A DNA stretch of 64,000 nucleotides from Paenibacillus allorhizosphaerae (GCF_910594985.1 NZ_CAJVCE010000019.1:62001-126000); one strand, 5' to 3'. Counted from the first letter of the stretch, positions 40,623 through 49,497 are shown. The notes: generated by a model from the letters alone, not told the origin. Numbers and translations: made by a program.

Positions 40623-41819
40623 TTATTTAAACATCGGCTTCAGCCGAATAATCTTATCGTCGTCCGCCGCAGGCGTCCCCCGGCCGTCCCGGTTGTTGGT
40701 CAGCACATAGATCGACCCGTCCGGCCCCTCTACGACGTCGCGGATGCGGCCGAGTTCGTTTTTGAGCAGAGGCTCCACGGCATGCACGCCCGCGCCGTCT
40801 TCCGTCAGCACGATTCGCAGCACTTGCGTGCCTCGCAAATTGGCGGCCAGCAAGCTGCCCTTCCACGGTCCTTTGGTCACAAAGGTGATGCCCGACGGCG
40901 CCCAGGTGACGTCTTTGCTGTGGACGATCGGCCGCTTCAGCGGGCCGGGGCCTTTCTTCGCGGCGTCGGCCGGCTTGACCTGCGTTTCATCGCCTTGAAT
41001 GAGCGGCCAGCCGTAGTTGGCGCCGGGCTCGATCAGGTTGATTTCGTCATGGGCCGTCTGCCCGTGCTCCGAGCTGTACAGCTTCTTCGTCTCGGGATGC
41101 CATGCAAGCCCCTGCGGATTGCGGTGACCCAGACTGTATACCGGCGATCCCGGGAACGGGTTGTCCTGCGGGATGGAGCCGTCCGGTTTGATGCGGAAAA
41201 TTTTTCCTGCCAGCTTCGAGACGTCCTGCGCTACCGAAGGCGCGCTCGCATCGCCGTTAGTGAAGTAGAGCATGCCGTCGGGACCGAACTTGACGCGCCC
41301 GCCGTCATGGATTTGTGCGGCCGGCAGCTTGTCGAGCAGCACTTTATCCAGCTTGGCCTTGCCGCCGCTTTCCACGAGCCGGACGATGCGGTTATACGGC
41401 TGACTGCCTTCCGTATAGCTGTGGTACACATAAATATAATGATTCTGCGAGAAGCTCGGGTCCAGCGTAAAGCCGAGCAGACCGGCCTCCCCTTTCTTGA
41501 AGAGCCCGTCGTCAAAGCGAAACACCGGATCAGCCGCCAGCTTCCCCTGCTGGATCACGCGCAGCGCTCCGCCCCGTTCGGTGAAAAAGATGCGCCCGTC
41601 CGGCGCAAAATCGATCTCCCACGGCACCTGCAGCCCCGTCGCCACAATCTCGCGCTCGTAAGGGAACGCCGCGTTCACGCCCGGCTTTTCCGCCGGGGCC
41701 GGGGCGGCGGGCGCCTCCTTCCCGACAGCAGGCTGCTGCTTCGGCGCCGCTTCGCAGCCCCCGAACCAGAGTAAGCTCATTAAGCTAAGAATCATTCCGA
41801 TGGGTTTGGTTAATACCAT
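40623..41819 (-). CDS. PQQ-dependent sugar dehydrogenase-like lipoprotein
   Basis: A 398-residue beta-propeller protein of the glucose/sorbosone dehydrogenase family. The lipobox LWFGGC anchors it on the outer membrane face. Characteristic stretches are GLLGFTLDPSFSQNHYIYVY, IHDGGRVKFGPDGMLYFTNG and SLGHRNPQGLAWHPETKKLY, with SSEHGQ after it; these hold the His and Arg residues of the family active site. Known relatives oxidise aldoses using PQQ. No PQQ biosynthesis genes are in the window, so activity depends on an external cofactor or is lost. ATG 41819 follows GGAGGAGACC; the methyltransferase gene starts 24 bp downstream of its stop. Confidence 0.88.
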   Translation of the reverse strand: MVLTKPIGMILSLMSLLWFGGCEAAPKQQPAVGKEAPAAPAPAEKPGVNAAFPYEREIVATGLQVPWEIDFAPDGRIFFTERGGALRVIQQGKLAADPVFRFDDGLFKKGEAGLLGFTLDPSFSQNHYIYVYHSYTEGSQPYNRIVRLVESGGKAKLDKVLLDKLPAAQIHDGGRVKFGPDGMLYFTNGDASAPSVAQDVSKLAGKIFRIKPDGSIPQDNPFPGSPVYSLGHRNPQGLAWHPETKKLYSSEHGQTAHDEINLIEPGANYGWPLIQGDETQVKPADAAKKGPGPLKRPIVHSKDVTWAPSGITFVTKGPWKGSLLAANLRGTQVLRIVLTEDGAGVHAVEPLLKNELGRIRDVVEGPDGSIYVLTNNRDGRGTPAADDDKIIRLKPMFK

Positions 41820-42216
41820 GACCGGGTCTCCTCCGTTCCTTTTTATCCCATTATACCCGGATTCGGCTAGGCGAAATCAAGCGCGGGCGAAGGGACGCTC
41901 CCCTACGCTGCTTGTCCGTCCGCCGGAACCGCTTAAGCAAGCTTTTGTCGATGCAGGCCGGCATCGTCCCACCAATCCCGCAAAGACGCCCGTTTCCTTC
42001 TCTCTCCCCGCAAAATGATCCAGCTCGATTAGCTTCACCGGTCACTCTGCTTCAACGCTACCGTCATCACGCTTTCCGTAAACATATCCCCAATCATTCT
42101 TTTATGTAAAGTATACTATCGAAATATTCCGGGGTATAGGTCGTTTTATACTTCGGTGCCCTGTTGCATGGGACGATCTACTGCACTTGAGTAATTTTTA
42201 AGTATGCCGGCATTCC

Positions 42217-42336
42217 ATGCTTCTGCAAGCGGCAGGCCGTTCCGATCGGATCGATGCTTTGATCGATCGGATGCGTCCGTACGGAATCAAATCGCTGATG
42301 CGTTCCGGTACTCTCGCCATGAACCATGAAGATTAG
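42217..42336 (+). pseudogene. Remnant of acetolactate synthase small subunit (ilvN/ilvH C-terminus)
   Basis: The 39-codon frame ending at 42336 reads LLQAAGRSDRIDALIDRMRP followed by YGIKSLMRSGTLAM. This matches the C-terminal pattern of the AHAS regulatory subunit (roughly xxTGxxDKIDAFLxxxRPYGIKELxRTGxxAM). The rest of the protein is absent: an in-frame stop lies just upstream and no other AHAS segment is visible. It has no ribosome site. It is probably a decayed fragment left by a deletion or rearrangement, with an intact copy elsewhere. Confidence 0.6.
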
Positions 42337-42354
42337 CCGATGATCGTCTTAAAC

Positions 42355-42396
42355 GAAAAAAGCACGGCGACAGAACAACTCCTGCCGCCGTGCTTT
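42355..42396 (-). terminator. Terminator after dps
   Basis: On the minus strand AAAGCACGGCG pairs with CGCCGTGCTTT and runs into T6. Confidence 0.9.
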
Positions 42397-42400
42397 CTTG

Positions 42401-42841
42401 TTATTTGCCCAAAAACGACTCCAGCATCCACACGTGCTTCTCCAGACTGCTGTGGATCGCAAGCAGCATATCGCCGGTCGTTTCGTCGCCTGCTTCTTCC
42501 GCAACCGCCATGCCTTCCTTCAGCTCGCCGATGATCGTTCCGAAATCGTTCGCGATAGCGCGCACCATTTGCTCGGCGTTCTCGCTGCCGGACGCTTCGT
42601 GCAAGGTCGTCTTTTCCAGCACCTCGCTCATCGTCGCCACCGGATTGCCCTTCAGCGCGAGCAACCGCTCCGCAAGCTCGTCCACATGCAGTGCCGCTTC
42701 ATTATAGAGCTCTTCGAACTTCGCATGCAGCGTGAAAAACTGCTGCCCCTTCACGTACCAATGATAGTTGTGGAGCTTGATGAACAGCAGGCTCCAGTTG
42801 GCGATTTGGGTGTTCAGCACTTCCGTTATGCTCTTAGACAT
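42401..42841 (-). CDS. dps: Dps-family DNA-binding ferritin-like protein
   Basis: A 146-residue four-helix protein of the Dps family. HNYHWYVKGQQFFTLHAKFE holds the N-terminal ferroxidase ligands (His) of the Dps dimer interface, and YNEAALHVDELAERLLALKG supplies the acidic ligands. A later HVWMLESFLGK ends the last helix. Dps dodecamers oxidise iron with hydrogen peroxide and protect DNA. The start is ATG 42841 with GAGGAGGA upstream. Single gene. The next upstream gene is the PAS kinase, 257 bp away. Confidence 0.93.
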   Translation of the reverse strand: MSKSITEVLNTQIANWSLLFIKLHNYHWYVKGQQFFTLHAKFEELYNEAALHVDELAERLLALKGNPVATMSEVLEKTTLHEASGSENAEQMVRAIANDFGTIIGELKEGMAVAEEAGDETTGDMLLAIHSSLEKHVWMLESFLGK

Positions 42842-42965
42842 GGATTCATCCTCCTCGTTCTTCCGGACCATTACCTATCTTTTGCAAAAACGGAAGTCTT
42901 CATGTGTGCAAAATAGAAATTTGCTCGTTGCGACAATAGCAGACAAAACGTGAAACGAATCGTGT

Positions 42966-42981
42966 TTTTCCACGTGGAACA
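42966..42981. promoter_or_regulatory. parS-like 16-mer with CACGTG core
   Basis: TTTTCCACGTGGAACA contains the perfect palindrome TTCCACGTGGAA. It differs by one base from TGTTCCACGTGGAACA, a ParB-binding parS form known from pseudomonads, and by three from the Firmicute TGTTTCACGTGAAACA. It sits in the gap upstream of dps. Chance or another regulator remain possible. Confidence 0.35.
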
Positions 42982-43098
42982 ATTTGTCGAGAAAAAGCGG
43001 TAAACGGCTGAGCCCCGCACAATCAATCTCACTACGCAGGCTGCGCGATGCTGCTTCACGAACGGGTGCCCCGCCGCTTATCGCTTAGGTAACCGTGC

Positions 43099-45423
43099 TC
43101 ACTTCCCGGCGGAGAAACGAACATTAAAGACGGTTCCCTCCGGCCCGGTCTGCCATGTCAGCCTCGCTTGATGGCGGGAGGCGATGCTGAAGCAGACGGC
43201 AAGCCCGAGCCCGGTCCCCTGTTCTTTCGTCGTGAAGAATGGGGTGCCGAGCTTGTCCTGCACTTCCGGCTCCATTCCCGCACCTTCATCGCTAATCTCA
43301 AGCACGACCTCCGTTCCGTCCCAGGAAGTCGCGATGCCGAGACTGCCTCCGGCCTCCATTGCTTCCAGCCCGTTCAAAGCCAAATTCAAGATCATTTGCC
43401 GAATTTCTTTCTCATCCAGCTCCAGCTCCGGGCAAGGCTTCAAATCGAGCTTGAGCGACTTGCCGGACAAAATCGCTTCCGCCTGAATCAGCGGATGGAT
43501 CGCTTCGATGATCTCATTCAAATGATTTCGTTTCCGATCGGTCGTCTTGTTTTTGGCTAGCGCCAAAAATTCGGTTATGATGCCGTTGGCCCGGTTCAGC
43601 TCCTCGACCATGACATCGATAATCTCCTCCGGCGGCGTGCTCTTGTTCGTTCGCATGAGCTGCAGAAAACCTCTGACGGTCGTCATCGGGTTGCGGATTT
43701 CATGCGCAATGCCTGCGGCCATCTCGCCGATCATATGAAGCCGGTCCAATCGGGCGATTTCCCGCTCCAATTCAACCCGATCGGTAATGTCGGTAATGAC
43801 TGTAAGTACGCAAGGATCCTCTGGGGATTCGATAATTTCTGTGGACATCAGGCCGGTGCGCACTTCCCCCGAGCAGGTCACGTACGATATTTTCACATCC
43901 GTAACGGCGTCCCCGAAGCCGTACGGCACCAGATGCAGCCCATGCTCCGACGGCTCTACCGTAATTTTCAAATCGGCTTTGCCGCTCAGCAGTTGTTTGA
44001 ACGAATAGCCGCTGTGGCGAAGCCAGCTTTCGTTGGCATCGAGGTACGACTGATCGGCGAGCGATTGGATGGCCATCAGGCTCGGGCTTGCTTTGAATAT
44101 TTTATAGAACCGCTCCTGGGAATCGCGCATCCGTTTCTCCATTTGCCGGCGTTCGGTCGTGTCCTGTATATAGAGCGTTACCCCTTGCGGCCAAGGAAAC
44201 ACTCTGGCCTCGATCCAGCTGTTCGTAACGAGCGAATAAAATTCTTCCTGCACCGATGTTTGCTCCCGAATCGCTTTGCTGATCAAGGCATAACAGTATT
44301 CTTTCTCCAGCGGAATAAAATGGAGCATCGACTTCCCGAGCGCTTCTTTCAGCGATACGCCGAGCCGCTTTTCCCCCGACCCGTTCATGTAAAGTACGTT
44401 CCATTCGAAATCGAGGGCGTAAAATGCATCCGTAATGCTCTCGACTATGCAGTTAATCCGATCGTAAGAGGTTTGCAGCTCTTCGGAAATGCGGGATCGT
44501 TCCAGCATCTCCCGGCTCAGCTGCATATTTGCTTCGCGCAGTTCTTGCGTCCGCTTCTCTACCGCGCGCTCCAGCCGCATGTACTGCAGCTTGCGCTCCG
44601 TAATATCGTGTACGGCGCAAACGTAGATCGACTGCTCTCCGATACAAGCGACGCCGATCTGCAGCTCGGCGGGAAAGATGCTGAGATCCCGGCGCACGGC
44701 CGCCTTCTCGGTCGTAACGCCAATGTCCGATTCGTCGATGCCGGCCGTTCCTTTGCCGAACAGCGGCTCCGTATCGGGAAGCAGCCGCCATACGGGCAGC
44801 CCGCTCAGCTCTTCCGGCTTAAATCCGAACATCCGCTCTACCGCAGGATTGGCCGCAAGTATGGAGCCTCGATGATCCACAGTCAGGAACGAATTGACGG
44901 CGGTTTCTCCGATCACGCGGGCCATCGCTTCCGCCCGGCGCAGCTCCTGCGTCGTCAGCAGCAGCTGCCGGTGCGCCTTCTCCAGTTCCTCCGTGCGCTG
45001 GCTGATCAGCTCCTTCTGCTCCTCAAGCTGCATACGATCCAAATACATCTTCACGAATTGCTCCACTTTATGTTGCAGCGCTGCTGGCTGCAGCGGCTTA
45101 AATATAAAATCGATCGCGCCGGCTTCGTAACCGCGCAAAATATGTTCCGGGGCATGGCTTAGCGCCGTGACGAAGATAACGGGAATTTGCCGGGACCGTT
45201 CCCTGGATTTGATCATTTGGACCGTCTCAAAACCGTTCAAACCCGGCATCTGCACATCCATCAGAATGAGCGCAAACTCCTCCTGAAGAACGCAGCGGAG
45301 CGCTTCTTCCCCCGATCCGGCTGTCACGATCCGGTATTCCGGCGACTGCAGGGTGGAAGACATCGCGAGCAAATTTTCCGGCCGATCATCAACGATCAGT
45401 ACGTTCACTTGCTTCTGGGGCAT
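43099..45423 (-). CDS. Multi-PAS sensor histidine kinase with N-terminal receiver
   Basis: A 774-residue soluble kinase: a receiver domain (VLIVDDRPENLLAM; LILMDVQMPGLNG with Asp near 57; VTAL; FKPLQP), a helical linker, three PAS-type regions (about 165-280, 320-430 and 440-560), then HisKA with MAAGIAHEIRNPMTTVRGF (His574) and HATPase with NLALNGLEAM, DEGAGM and GTGLGLAV. The HisKA box is very like those of Bacillus sporulation kinases KinA-E. No membrane helix. Start ATG 45423 follows TAGGAGAG. Upstream lies spo0M, separated by a terminator, so a sporulation role is suggested but unproven. Confidence 0.9.
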   Translation of the reverse strand: MPQKQVNVLIVDDRPENLLAMSSTLQSPEYRIVTAGSGEEALRCVLQEEFALILMDVQMPGLNGFETVQMIKSRERSRQIPVIFVTALSHAPEHILRGYEAGAIDFIFKPLQPAALQHKVEQFVKMYLDRMQLEEQKELISQRTEELEKAHRQLLLTTQELRRAEAMARVIGETAVNSFLTVDHRGSILAANPAVERMFGFKPEELSGLPVWRLLPDTEPLFGKGTAGIDESDIGVTTEKAAVRRDLSIFPAELQIGVACIGEQSIYVCAVHDITERKLQYMRLERAVEKRTQELREANMQLSREMLERSRISEELQTSYDRINCIVESITDAFYALDFEWNVLYMNGSGEKRLGVSLKEALGKSMLHFIPLEKEYCYALISKAIREQTSVQEEFYSLVTNSWIEARVFPWPQGVTLYIQDTTERRQMEKRMRDSQERFYKIFKASPSLMAIQSLADQSYLDANESWLRHSGYSFKQLLSGKADLKITVEPSEHGLHLVPYGFGDAVTDVKISYVTCSGEVRTGLMSTEIIESPEDPCVLTVITDITDRVELEREIARLDRLHMIGEMAAGIAHEIRNPMTTVRGFLQLMRTNKSTPPEEIIDVMVEELNRANGIITEFLALAKNKTTDRKRNHLNEIIEAIHPLIQAEAILSGKSLKLDLKPCPELELDEKEIRQMILNLALNGLEAMEAGGSLGIATSWDGTEVVLEISDEGAGMEPEVQDKLGTPFFTTKEQGTGLGLAVCFSIASRHQARLTWQTGPEGTVFNVRFSAGK

Positions 45424-45527
45424 AGCGAAAACTCTCCTATTAAGGTAATTATGTTGTCGCATCTCGGTCGCATCTTATGTTATTTCGATCATATGCCATT
45501 TGATTCCTGCCGCTGGTAAAATGAAAA

Positions 45528-45557
45528 ACAAGCCCTTTAGCGAACACGGGCTTGTTT
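45528..45557 (-). terminator. Terminator after spo0M
   Basis: On the minus strand AACAAGCCC pairs with GGGCTTGTT across a 12-base loop, followed by TTTTC. Confidence 0.85.
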
Positions 45558-45567
45558 GGAAGCGATT

Positions 45568-46341
45568 TTAGCTATAGTTGGAAATCAATTGTTTCAGGTT
45601 CCTTGCCACAACAGAGGGGCCGCGCCGAAGTTCATCCCCCGGAATCGCCACCCGGACGAAGCTTTCGTCCATGCCGGCCGCTTCAGAGAACAAGCCGCGA
45701 ATTCCGCGTGCTCTGCGGTCAATTTGCAAATACAGCTCCAGCTCGTCGCCCCTCAAAAAAAAGACGACTTCAAGCTCGTCAAGCGCGCCGCGAAAATGCG
45801 TCGTCGGTACGAATTCGAATTCTTGGATGAAGGGCAGCTTTCCGCCGATACGAGGCGCGTAATCATTCGTCACTTCCCGCAACCGGAAACCGAGCTCATC
45901 CAGGGCGTCGAGTATGACTTGCATGTGGGGATGCGGAAGGATATCGACATAATCCCTGTCCGTCGGGTCGACGGCCATCTTAATATCAAGGCCGGTCTCA
46001 AGCCAAACCGCACTATTCCGCAGCGAGACCGGCGTATACTCAGGTACCGTGAAGGCAAACGGAATCTCCGTCCGTTCCCCCGCGGCGAGCAGAAATTCGT
46101 CGGTTATCCGGAATTTGGCCACATCGGCCACGACCGTCACTTTGCGGTCGTTTTCTTCCTTGACGTAGCTTGTTTTGATGTATAAATAAATGCTGTCGAT
46201 CTGCTGCTCCAATTGCCCGCCTTGAATGTGCACCACGCCGCGCAGCTCTTCGCCTACCGCTATCTGTCCGGATTCCAGCTGCGTATCCACCTTGGCGGAT
46301 CCTACGCCAACGCTGGCAAGCACTTTTTTAAAGAACGACAC
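45568..46341 (-). CDS. spo0M: Sporulation-control protein Spo0M
   Basis: A 257-residue arrestin-fold protein. It starts MSFFKKVLASVGVGSAKVDT and continues with GQIAVGEELRGVVHIQGGQ, SYVKEENDRK, FAFTVPEYTPVS and the C-terminal GRGLFSEAAGMDESF-like segment (RGIRGLFSEAAGMDE). Spo0M in B. subtilis affects sporulation and cell division upstream of Spo0A activation. The gene is full length and starts at ATG 46341. It is upstream of the PAS kinase on the same strand, with a terminator between. Confidence 0.94.
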   Translation of the reverse strand: MSFFKKVLASVGVGSAKVDTQLESGQIAVGEELRGVVHIQGGQLEQQIDSIYLYIKTSYVKEENDRKVTVVADVAKFRITDEFLLAAGERTEIPFAFTVPEYTPVSLRNSAVWLETGLDIKMAVDPTDRDYVDILPHPHMQVILDALDELGFRLREVTNDYAPRIGGKLPFIQEFEFVPTTHFRGALDELEVVFFLRGDELELYLQIDRRARGIRGLFSEAAGMDESFVRVAIPGDELRRGPSVVARNLKQLISNYS

Positions 46342-46433
46342 GAATCAACGCCTCCCGAAATATTGGTATTCAGTCTTGGTTCTGCGGTACATTACGCAGC
46401 AAGCGGGAATTCGGTTTCGGTGTCCGGGCCGTC

Positions 46434-47075
46434 CTATCTTTTCTTGAAGAAACGATAGCCTTTGCGAATCGCATTGAGCATGAAATCCGGCACGGGCAAG
46501 CGGCGCAGCGGCGGGATGTAGAGCAGCCGGTATGCTTTCTTCAAGTCGTCCCACATCGTACAGCGATCCGGCTTCAGGAAATCGGAGACGTCAACAACGA
46601 TGCCACGCCCATCCTTCAACATGACATTTTTGCCGTGCACATCGTGCGGGTTCAACCCTTTCGAGGCGGCATACGCGAGCGCGTCGTCGATATCCTCGAT
46701 CACTTGACGCGGAATCGGAATTCCCCGGCGGATACAGTCGTACAGCGTAATACCGCTCAGCCGGCGGAGCACCAAATACCGTAGGCCGTAATGCAGGCAT
46801 TCGGAATAGGCCGGATGCCGGCCAAGCCGCCTATATACTTCCGCCTCTTCTTCGAGGCCGGGGCGCCCCGGCGCGTATACTTTCACGACGCGATCCGGGT
46901 ATTCCGCATGAGCCAGGACGGCCGCATAATTGCCTGCGCCGATCAAACGCCACGGTTTAGGTATCTTTTTCACAACGACGGGCTCGTGAGGGTCCTCGCT
47001 TACCACCAGCAGCTTGCCGAGCAGGTTCCGTTCGATTTCGTCGATCAACTGCTGAAGTTCAACGTTATCCCCCAT
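46434..47075 (-). CDS. Small serine/threonine protein kinase-like protein (YrzF-type)
   Basis: A 213-residue protein with a reduced eukaryotic-like kinase core. The glycine-rich loop is IGAGNYAAVLAH. The VVKVYAPG Lys and a following Glu form the ATP salt bridge. The catalytic loop is NPHDVHGKNVML (HxD-x4-N variant, HDVHGKN), and VVDVSDF replaces the usual DFG. It resembles the Bacillus YrzF group of small kinase-like proteins. The C-terminal lobe is very short. Its ATG (47075) overlaps the SMP-30 stop by 11 bp, so it is co-transcribed with that hydrolase. Substrates are unknown. Confidence 0.75.
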   Translation of the reverse strand: MGDNVELQQLIDEIERNLLGKLLVVSEDPHEPVVVKKIPKPWRLIGAGNYAAVLAHAEYPDRVVKVYAPGRPGLEEEAEVYRRLGRHPAYSECLHYGLRYLVLRRLSGITLYDCIRRGIPIPRQVIEDIDDALAYAASKGLNPHDVHGKNVMLKDGRGIVVDVSDFLKPDRCTMWDDLKKAYRLLYIPPLRRLPVPDFMLNAIRKGYRFFKKR

Positions 47076-47943
47076 AAAAGCAAGTCGGCCTTCCTTTCAC
47101 GCCCGGCTTTACTCGGAACAATCCGCCTGCATGCGGCTGCTCCGCCAGTTCCTGCTCACTCAGGCCGGTTCGGGCCGTTGTGATATACAGCTCATCGTAA
47201 TTCGAGCCGCCGAAAGTGCAGGACGTAGCGCGTGCCGCAGGGACGCGAATCGAGTCGATTTTGACGCCGGACGCCGGGTCCCATCTCGATACTTGCCAAC
47301 CGTCCCACTGAGCAATCCAGATCATGCCTTCCTCATCGACGGTCATCCCGTCCGGCAAGCCCTCCCCTTCGGGTATCGTAACGACCGTCCTAGGACGGTC
47401 GATTGCTCCGGTCTCGGGCGAGTAATCGTAAGCCGTGACCCGGCGGGTCGGCGAGTCGATATAATACATCGTACGTCCGTCCGGGCTCCAGGCGAGTCCG
47501 TTCGACGTTGTAATCCCGTCCGCCGCCATGCGCAGCGTGCCGTCCGGCTCCAGACAGTAGAGCGCGCCTGAAGGCGAATTCTCCTCCATATGCATCGTAC
47601 CGGCCCAAAAACGACCGGCTTCATCGCATTTGCCGTCGTTAAACCGATTGCCCGGCTTGCCGCTTTCCGGGTCGATCAGCTTCGTGAGCCGCTGCGTCTC
47701 CAGGTCGAGCGTATGAAACCCGTTCTCCAGCGCAAGCACGAGCCCCCCTCGCACTCTCGGTACGGCTGCGCCGACACGCTGAGCAAGCTGGATCGTCCGG
47801 TTGGTCCCCCGCGCCGGATCGTACCAATGCACCCGTTTTCCCAATATATCGACCCATACCAATTGGGCACTTCGATGATCCCAGGCCGGTCCCTCGCCTA
47901 ACTCGGCCTTCCCATCCCAGACAAGCTCCAGCTTCCGCACCAC
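47065..47943 (-). CDS. SMP-30/gluconolactonase/LRE-family protein
   Basis: A 292-residue beta-propeller hydrolase. GKAELGEGPAWDHRSAQLVW gives the metal-binding Glu near the N-terminus; FNDGKCDEAGRFWAGTM and TSNGLAWSPDGRTMYYIDSP carry the Asn and Asp ligands of regucalcin-like gluconolactonases. It probably hydrolyses a sugar lactone. The start is GTG 47943 with GGAGG eight bases before; the double GTG makes the exact choice uncertain by one codon. Upstream partner of the small kinase in a two-gene operon. Confidence 0.88.
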   Translation of the reverse strand: MVRKLELVWDGKAELGEGPAWDHRSAQLVWVDILGKRVHWYDPARGTNRTIQLAQRVGAAVPRVRGGLVLALENGFHTLDLETQRLTKLIDPESGKPGNRFNDGKCDEAGRFWAGTMHMEENSPSGALYCLEPDGTLRMAADGITTSNGLAWSPDGRTMYYIDSPTRRVTAYDYSPETGAIDRPRTVVTIPEGEGLPDGMTVDEEGMIWIAQWDGWQVSRWDPASGVKIDSIRVPAARATSCTFGGSNYDELYITTARTGLSEQELAEQPHAGGLFRVKPGVKGRPTCFYGG

Positions 47944-48070
47944 ACATCCAACCTCCTCGTTCTTGAAACGCTTCGTCCCCTATAATCCATATAATCCCAT
48001 TGTATCATACAGAGATGCGCTAGGCACACGCTTCCATGATAGGGGAGATCATGTTTTTCCATCACTATAT

Positions 48071-48113
48071 AAAAAGAGACCCGCAGCATGTCGTCGATGC
48101 GCCGGTCTCTTTC
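48071..48113 (-). terminator. Terminator after the coiled-coil small gene
   Basis: On the minus strand AAAGAGACC pairs with GGTCTCTTT and ends in TTTTT. Confidence 0.8.
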
Positions 48114-48122
48114 GTGGTGGAG

Positions 48123-48398
48123 CTATTGTTCGTCCGAAGGAGTAAGTCCTTGCAGGGCCGCCTTGTCTTCTTCCAGCGCTTCCGCCGCTTGATGCACCGC
48201 CTCCTCATTCTCGCTGGAGCCGGCTTGATCGATCGCCCGTTCCGCGCGTTCCACCGCCGTATTCGCCTGCTCGATCAGCTGGCTCGAAGGGTGGGTTTGC
48301 GCTTGCGTTACGGCGTTATGGGCGGTTTCCACCGAGTTTTGCGCCTGGGAAATCGGATTTTGCGATTGAAGGCTGGAATCATACTCATACCGAGGCAT
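48123..48398 (-). CDS. Small coiled-coil hypothetical protein
   Basis: A 91-residue protein, MPRYEYDSSLQSQNPISQAQ onward, rich in Gln, Ala and Glu with heptad-like spacing through SVETAHNAVTQAQTHPSSQL. It is probably one long helix, with no signal peptide. ATG 48398 lies seven bases after GGAGG; ATG 48401 is too close. It resembles small Paenibacillus proteins of no known function. Own terminator downstream. Confidence 0.7.
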   Translation of the reverse strand: MPRYEYDSSLQSQNPISQAQNSVETAHNAVTQAQTHPSSQLIEQANTAVERAERAIDQAGSSENEEAVHQAAEALEEDKAALQGLTPSDEQ

Positions 48399-48522
48399 CA
48401 TAAGTCCTCCTTTCCACATACAGGGTCGCTGTTAATGTGGGAAAAAGCGAACCTTTTTATGCGGCTGTCGGATGAAAGACCCTGTCGAACGCTCCGGTAA
48501 TGCCGGCATTACGAATCCATCA

Positions 48523-49497
48523 TTAAGAAGAGATGACGCGTTTGGCGGAAACGATGCGCCCCTTCCAGTTGGCATCGAGCTCGGTGACCGTCACGCCGAT
48601 CCCGACGCGAAACGTATGCAGCACCTTGTTATCGCCCAAATAAACGGCGACGTGCCCGATACGCTGCAGCCCCTTTTCATTTTTGCGCTGCGGCGTCGTA
48701 AAGAACAGCAGGTCGCCCTTGCGTACATCCGCGACTTTTACCTCTAGGCCGGTCTGGCTTTGCTGCCGCGAATCACGCGGGAGCGTAACTCCGTTCTGTG
48801 CAAATATGTACCTTGTAAACGACGAGCAGTCGAACGTGTCGGTTTGCTTCGAAGAAGCGCCGAACTCGTAGGGTGTACCCAAATACTTCAGCCCGGTGGC
48901 TATGGCATCGTCCGCCTTGCGCTCCCAAGCCGGACGATCCGCCTTGAACCGGTAGTCCGTCGCCGCAGCGGCGATATAGCCGCTGCGTCCGTTCACGGTA
49001 ACGGCAAGCCAGTCCCGGCTCGCTTCCGACGTGACGTTCAGCTTCGTACCGGCGGCCAGCGTCTCGAGCACCGGTGCACTTTGATCCGCCTTCGCCAGCA
49101 TAACGGCGGATGTCTTCATTTCGGCTGCGCCGGGCGAGTAATCGATTTTCGAGGGAGTCGGCATATCCGACGCAGGGTCGTCGCTGCGAGCCGGATCGAG
49201 AATCGTAGCCGTTTTCGTTGCGTCATCCCAACCGACCTCGTATCCGAGCGTCTCCGCTACGAGCCGAACGGGAATGTAGGTCGTTCCTTTATAATTCATG
49301 CTGCCGGGAAGCTGTTCCGTCCCGTCGTGGTAACCGTCTGCCGAGGAAAATTGTTTGCCTCCCGCCTTCCATTGAAATGGCGCCAGATCGGTCGTCACCT
49401 GCTGCAATTTGCCTGAAGCGAGGGATATGCCCGAGCCGAGCCCTCCCGCAAATACAACAAGCCCGAGCGCCGAATAGAGCAGTGACTTTCTTGCCAT
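48523..49497 (-). CDS. NlpC/P60 endopeptidase with stalk and SH3 domains
   Basis: A 324-residue exported cell-wall hydrolase. Order: signal peptide (about 1-28); a copper-amine-oxidase-N-like stalk (TTYIPVRLVAETLGYEVGWD); an SH3-like segment (about 125-185, VLETLAAGTKLNVTSEASRD); and the NlpC/P60 domain with the catalytic Cys in TFDCSSFTRYIF, the His in RIGHVAVYLG and the third residue near VLHTFRVG. It cleaves peptide bonds in peptidoglycan stems. ATG 49497 follows GGAGGCGGC. Single gene. Confidence 0.92.
   Translation of the reverse strand: MARKSLLYSALGLVVFAGGLGSGISLASGKLQQVTTDLAPFQWKAGGKQFSSADGYHDGTEQLPGSMNYKGTTYIPVRLVAETLGYEVGWDDATKTATILDPARSDDPASDMPTPSKIDYSPGAAEMKTSAVMLAKADQSAPVLETLAAGTKLNVTSEASRDWLAVTVNGRSGYIAAAATDYRFKADRPAWERKADDAIATGLKYLGTPYEFGASSKQTDTFDCSSFTRYIFAQNGVTLPRDSRQQSQTGLEVKVADVRKGDLLFFTTPQRKNEKGLQRIGHVAVYLGDNKVLHTFRVGIGVTVTELDANWKGRIVSAKRVISS

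Larger units (their letters stand above)
41820..42400. other. 581-bp region with an ilvN-like remnant
   Basis: Contains no complete gene. A short plus-strand remnant of an acetolactate synthase small subunit lies at 42217-42336, and the dps terminator at 42355-42396. A/T-rich sequence near 42105-42190 may hold promoters. Nothing else is supported. Confidence 0.6.
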
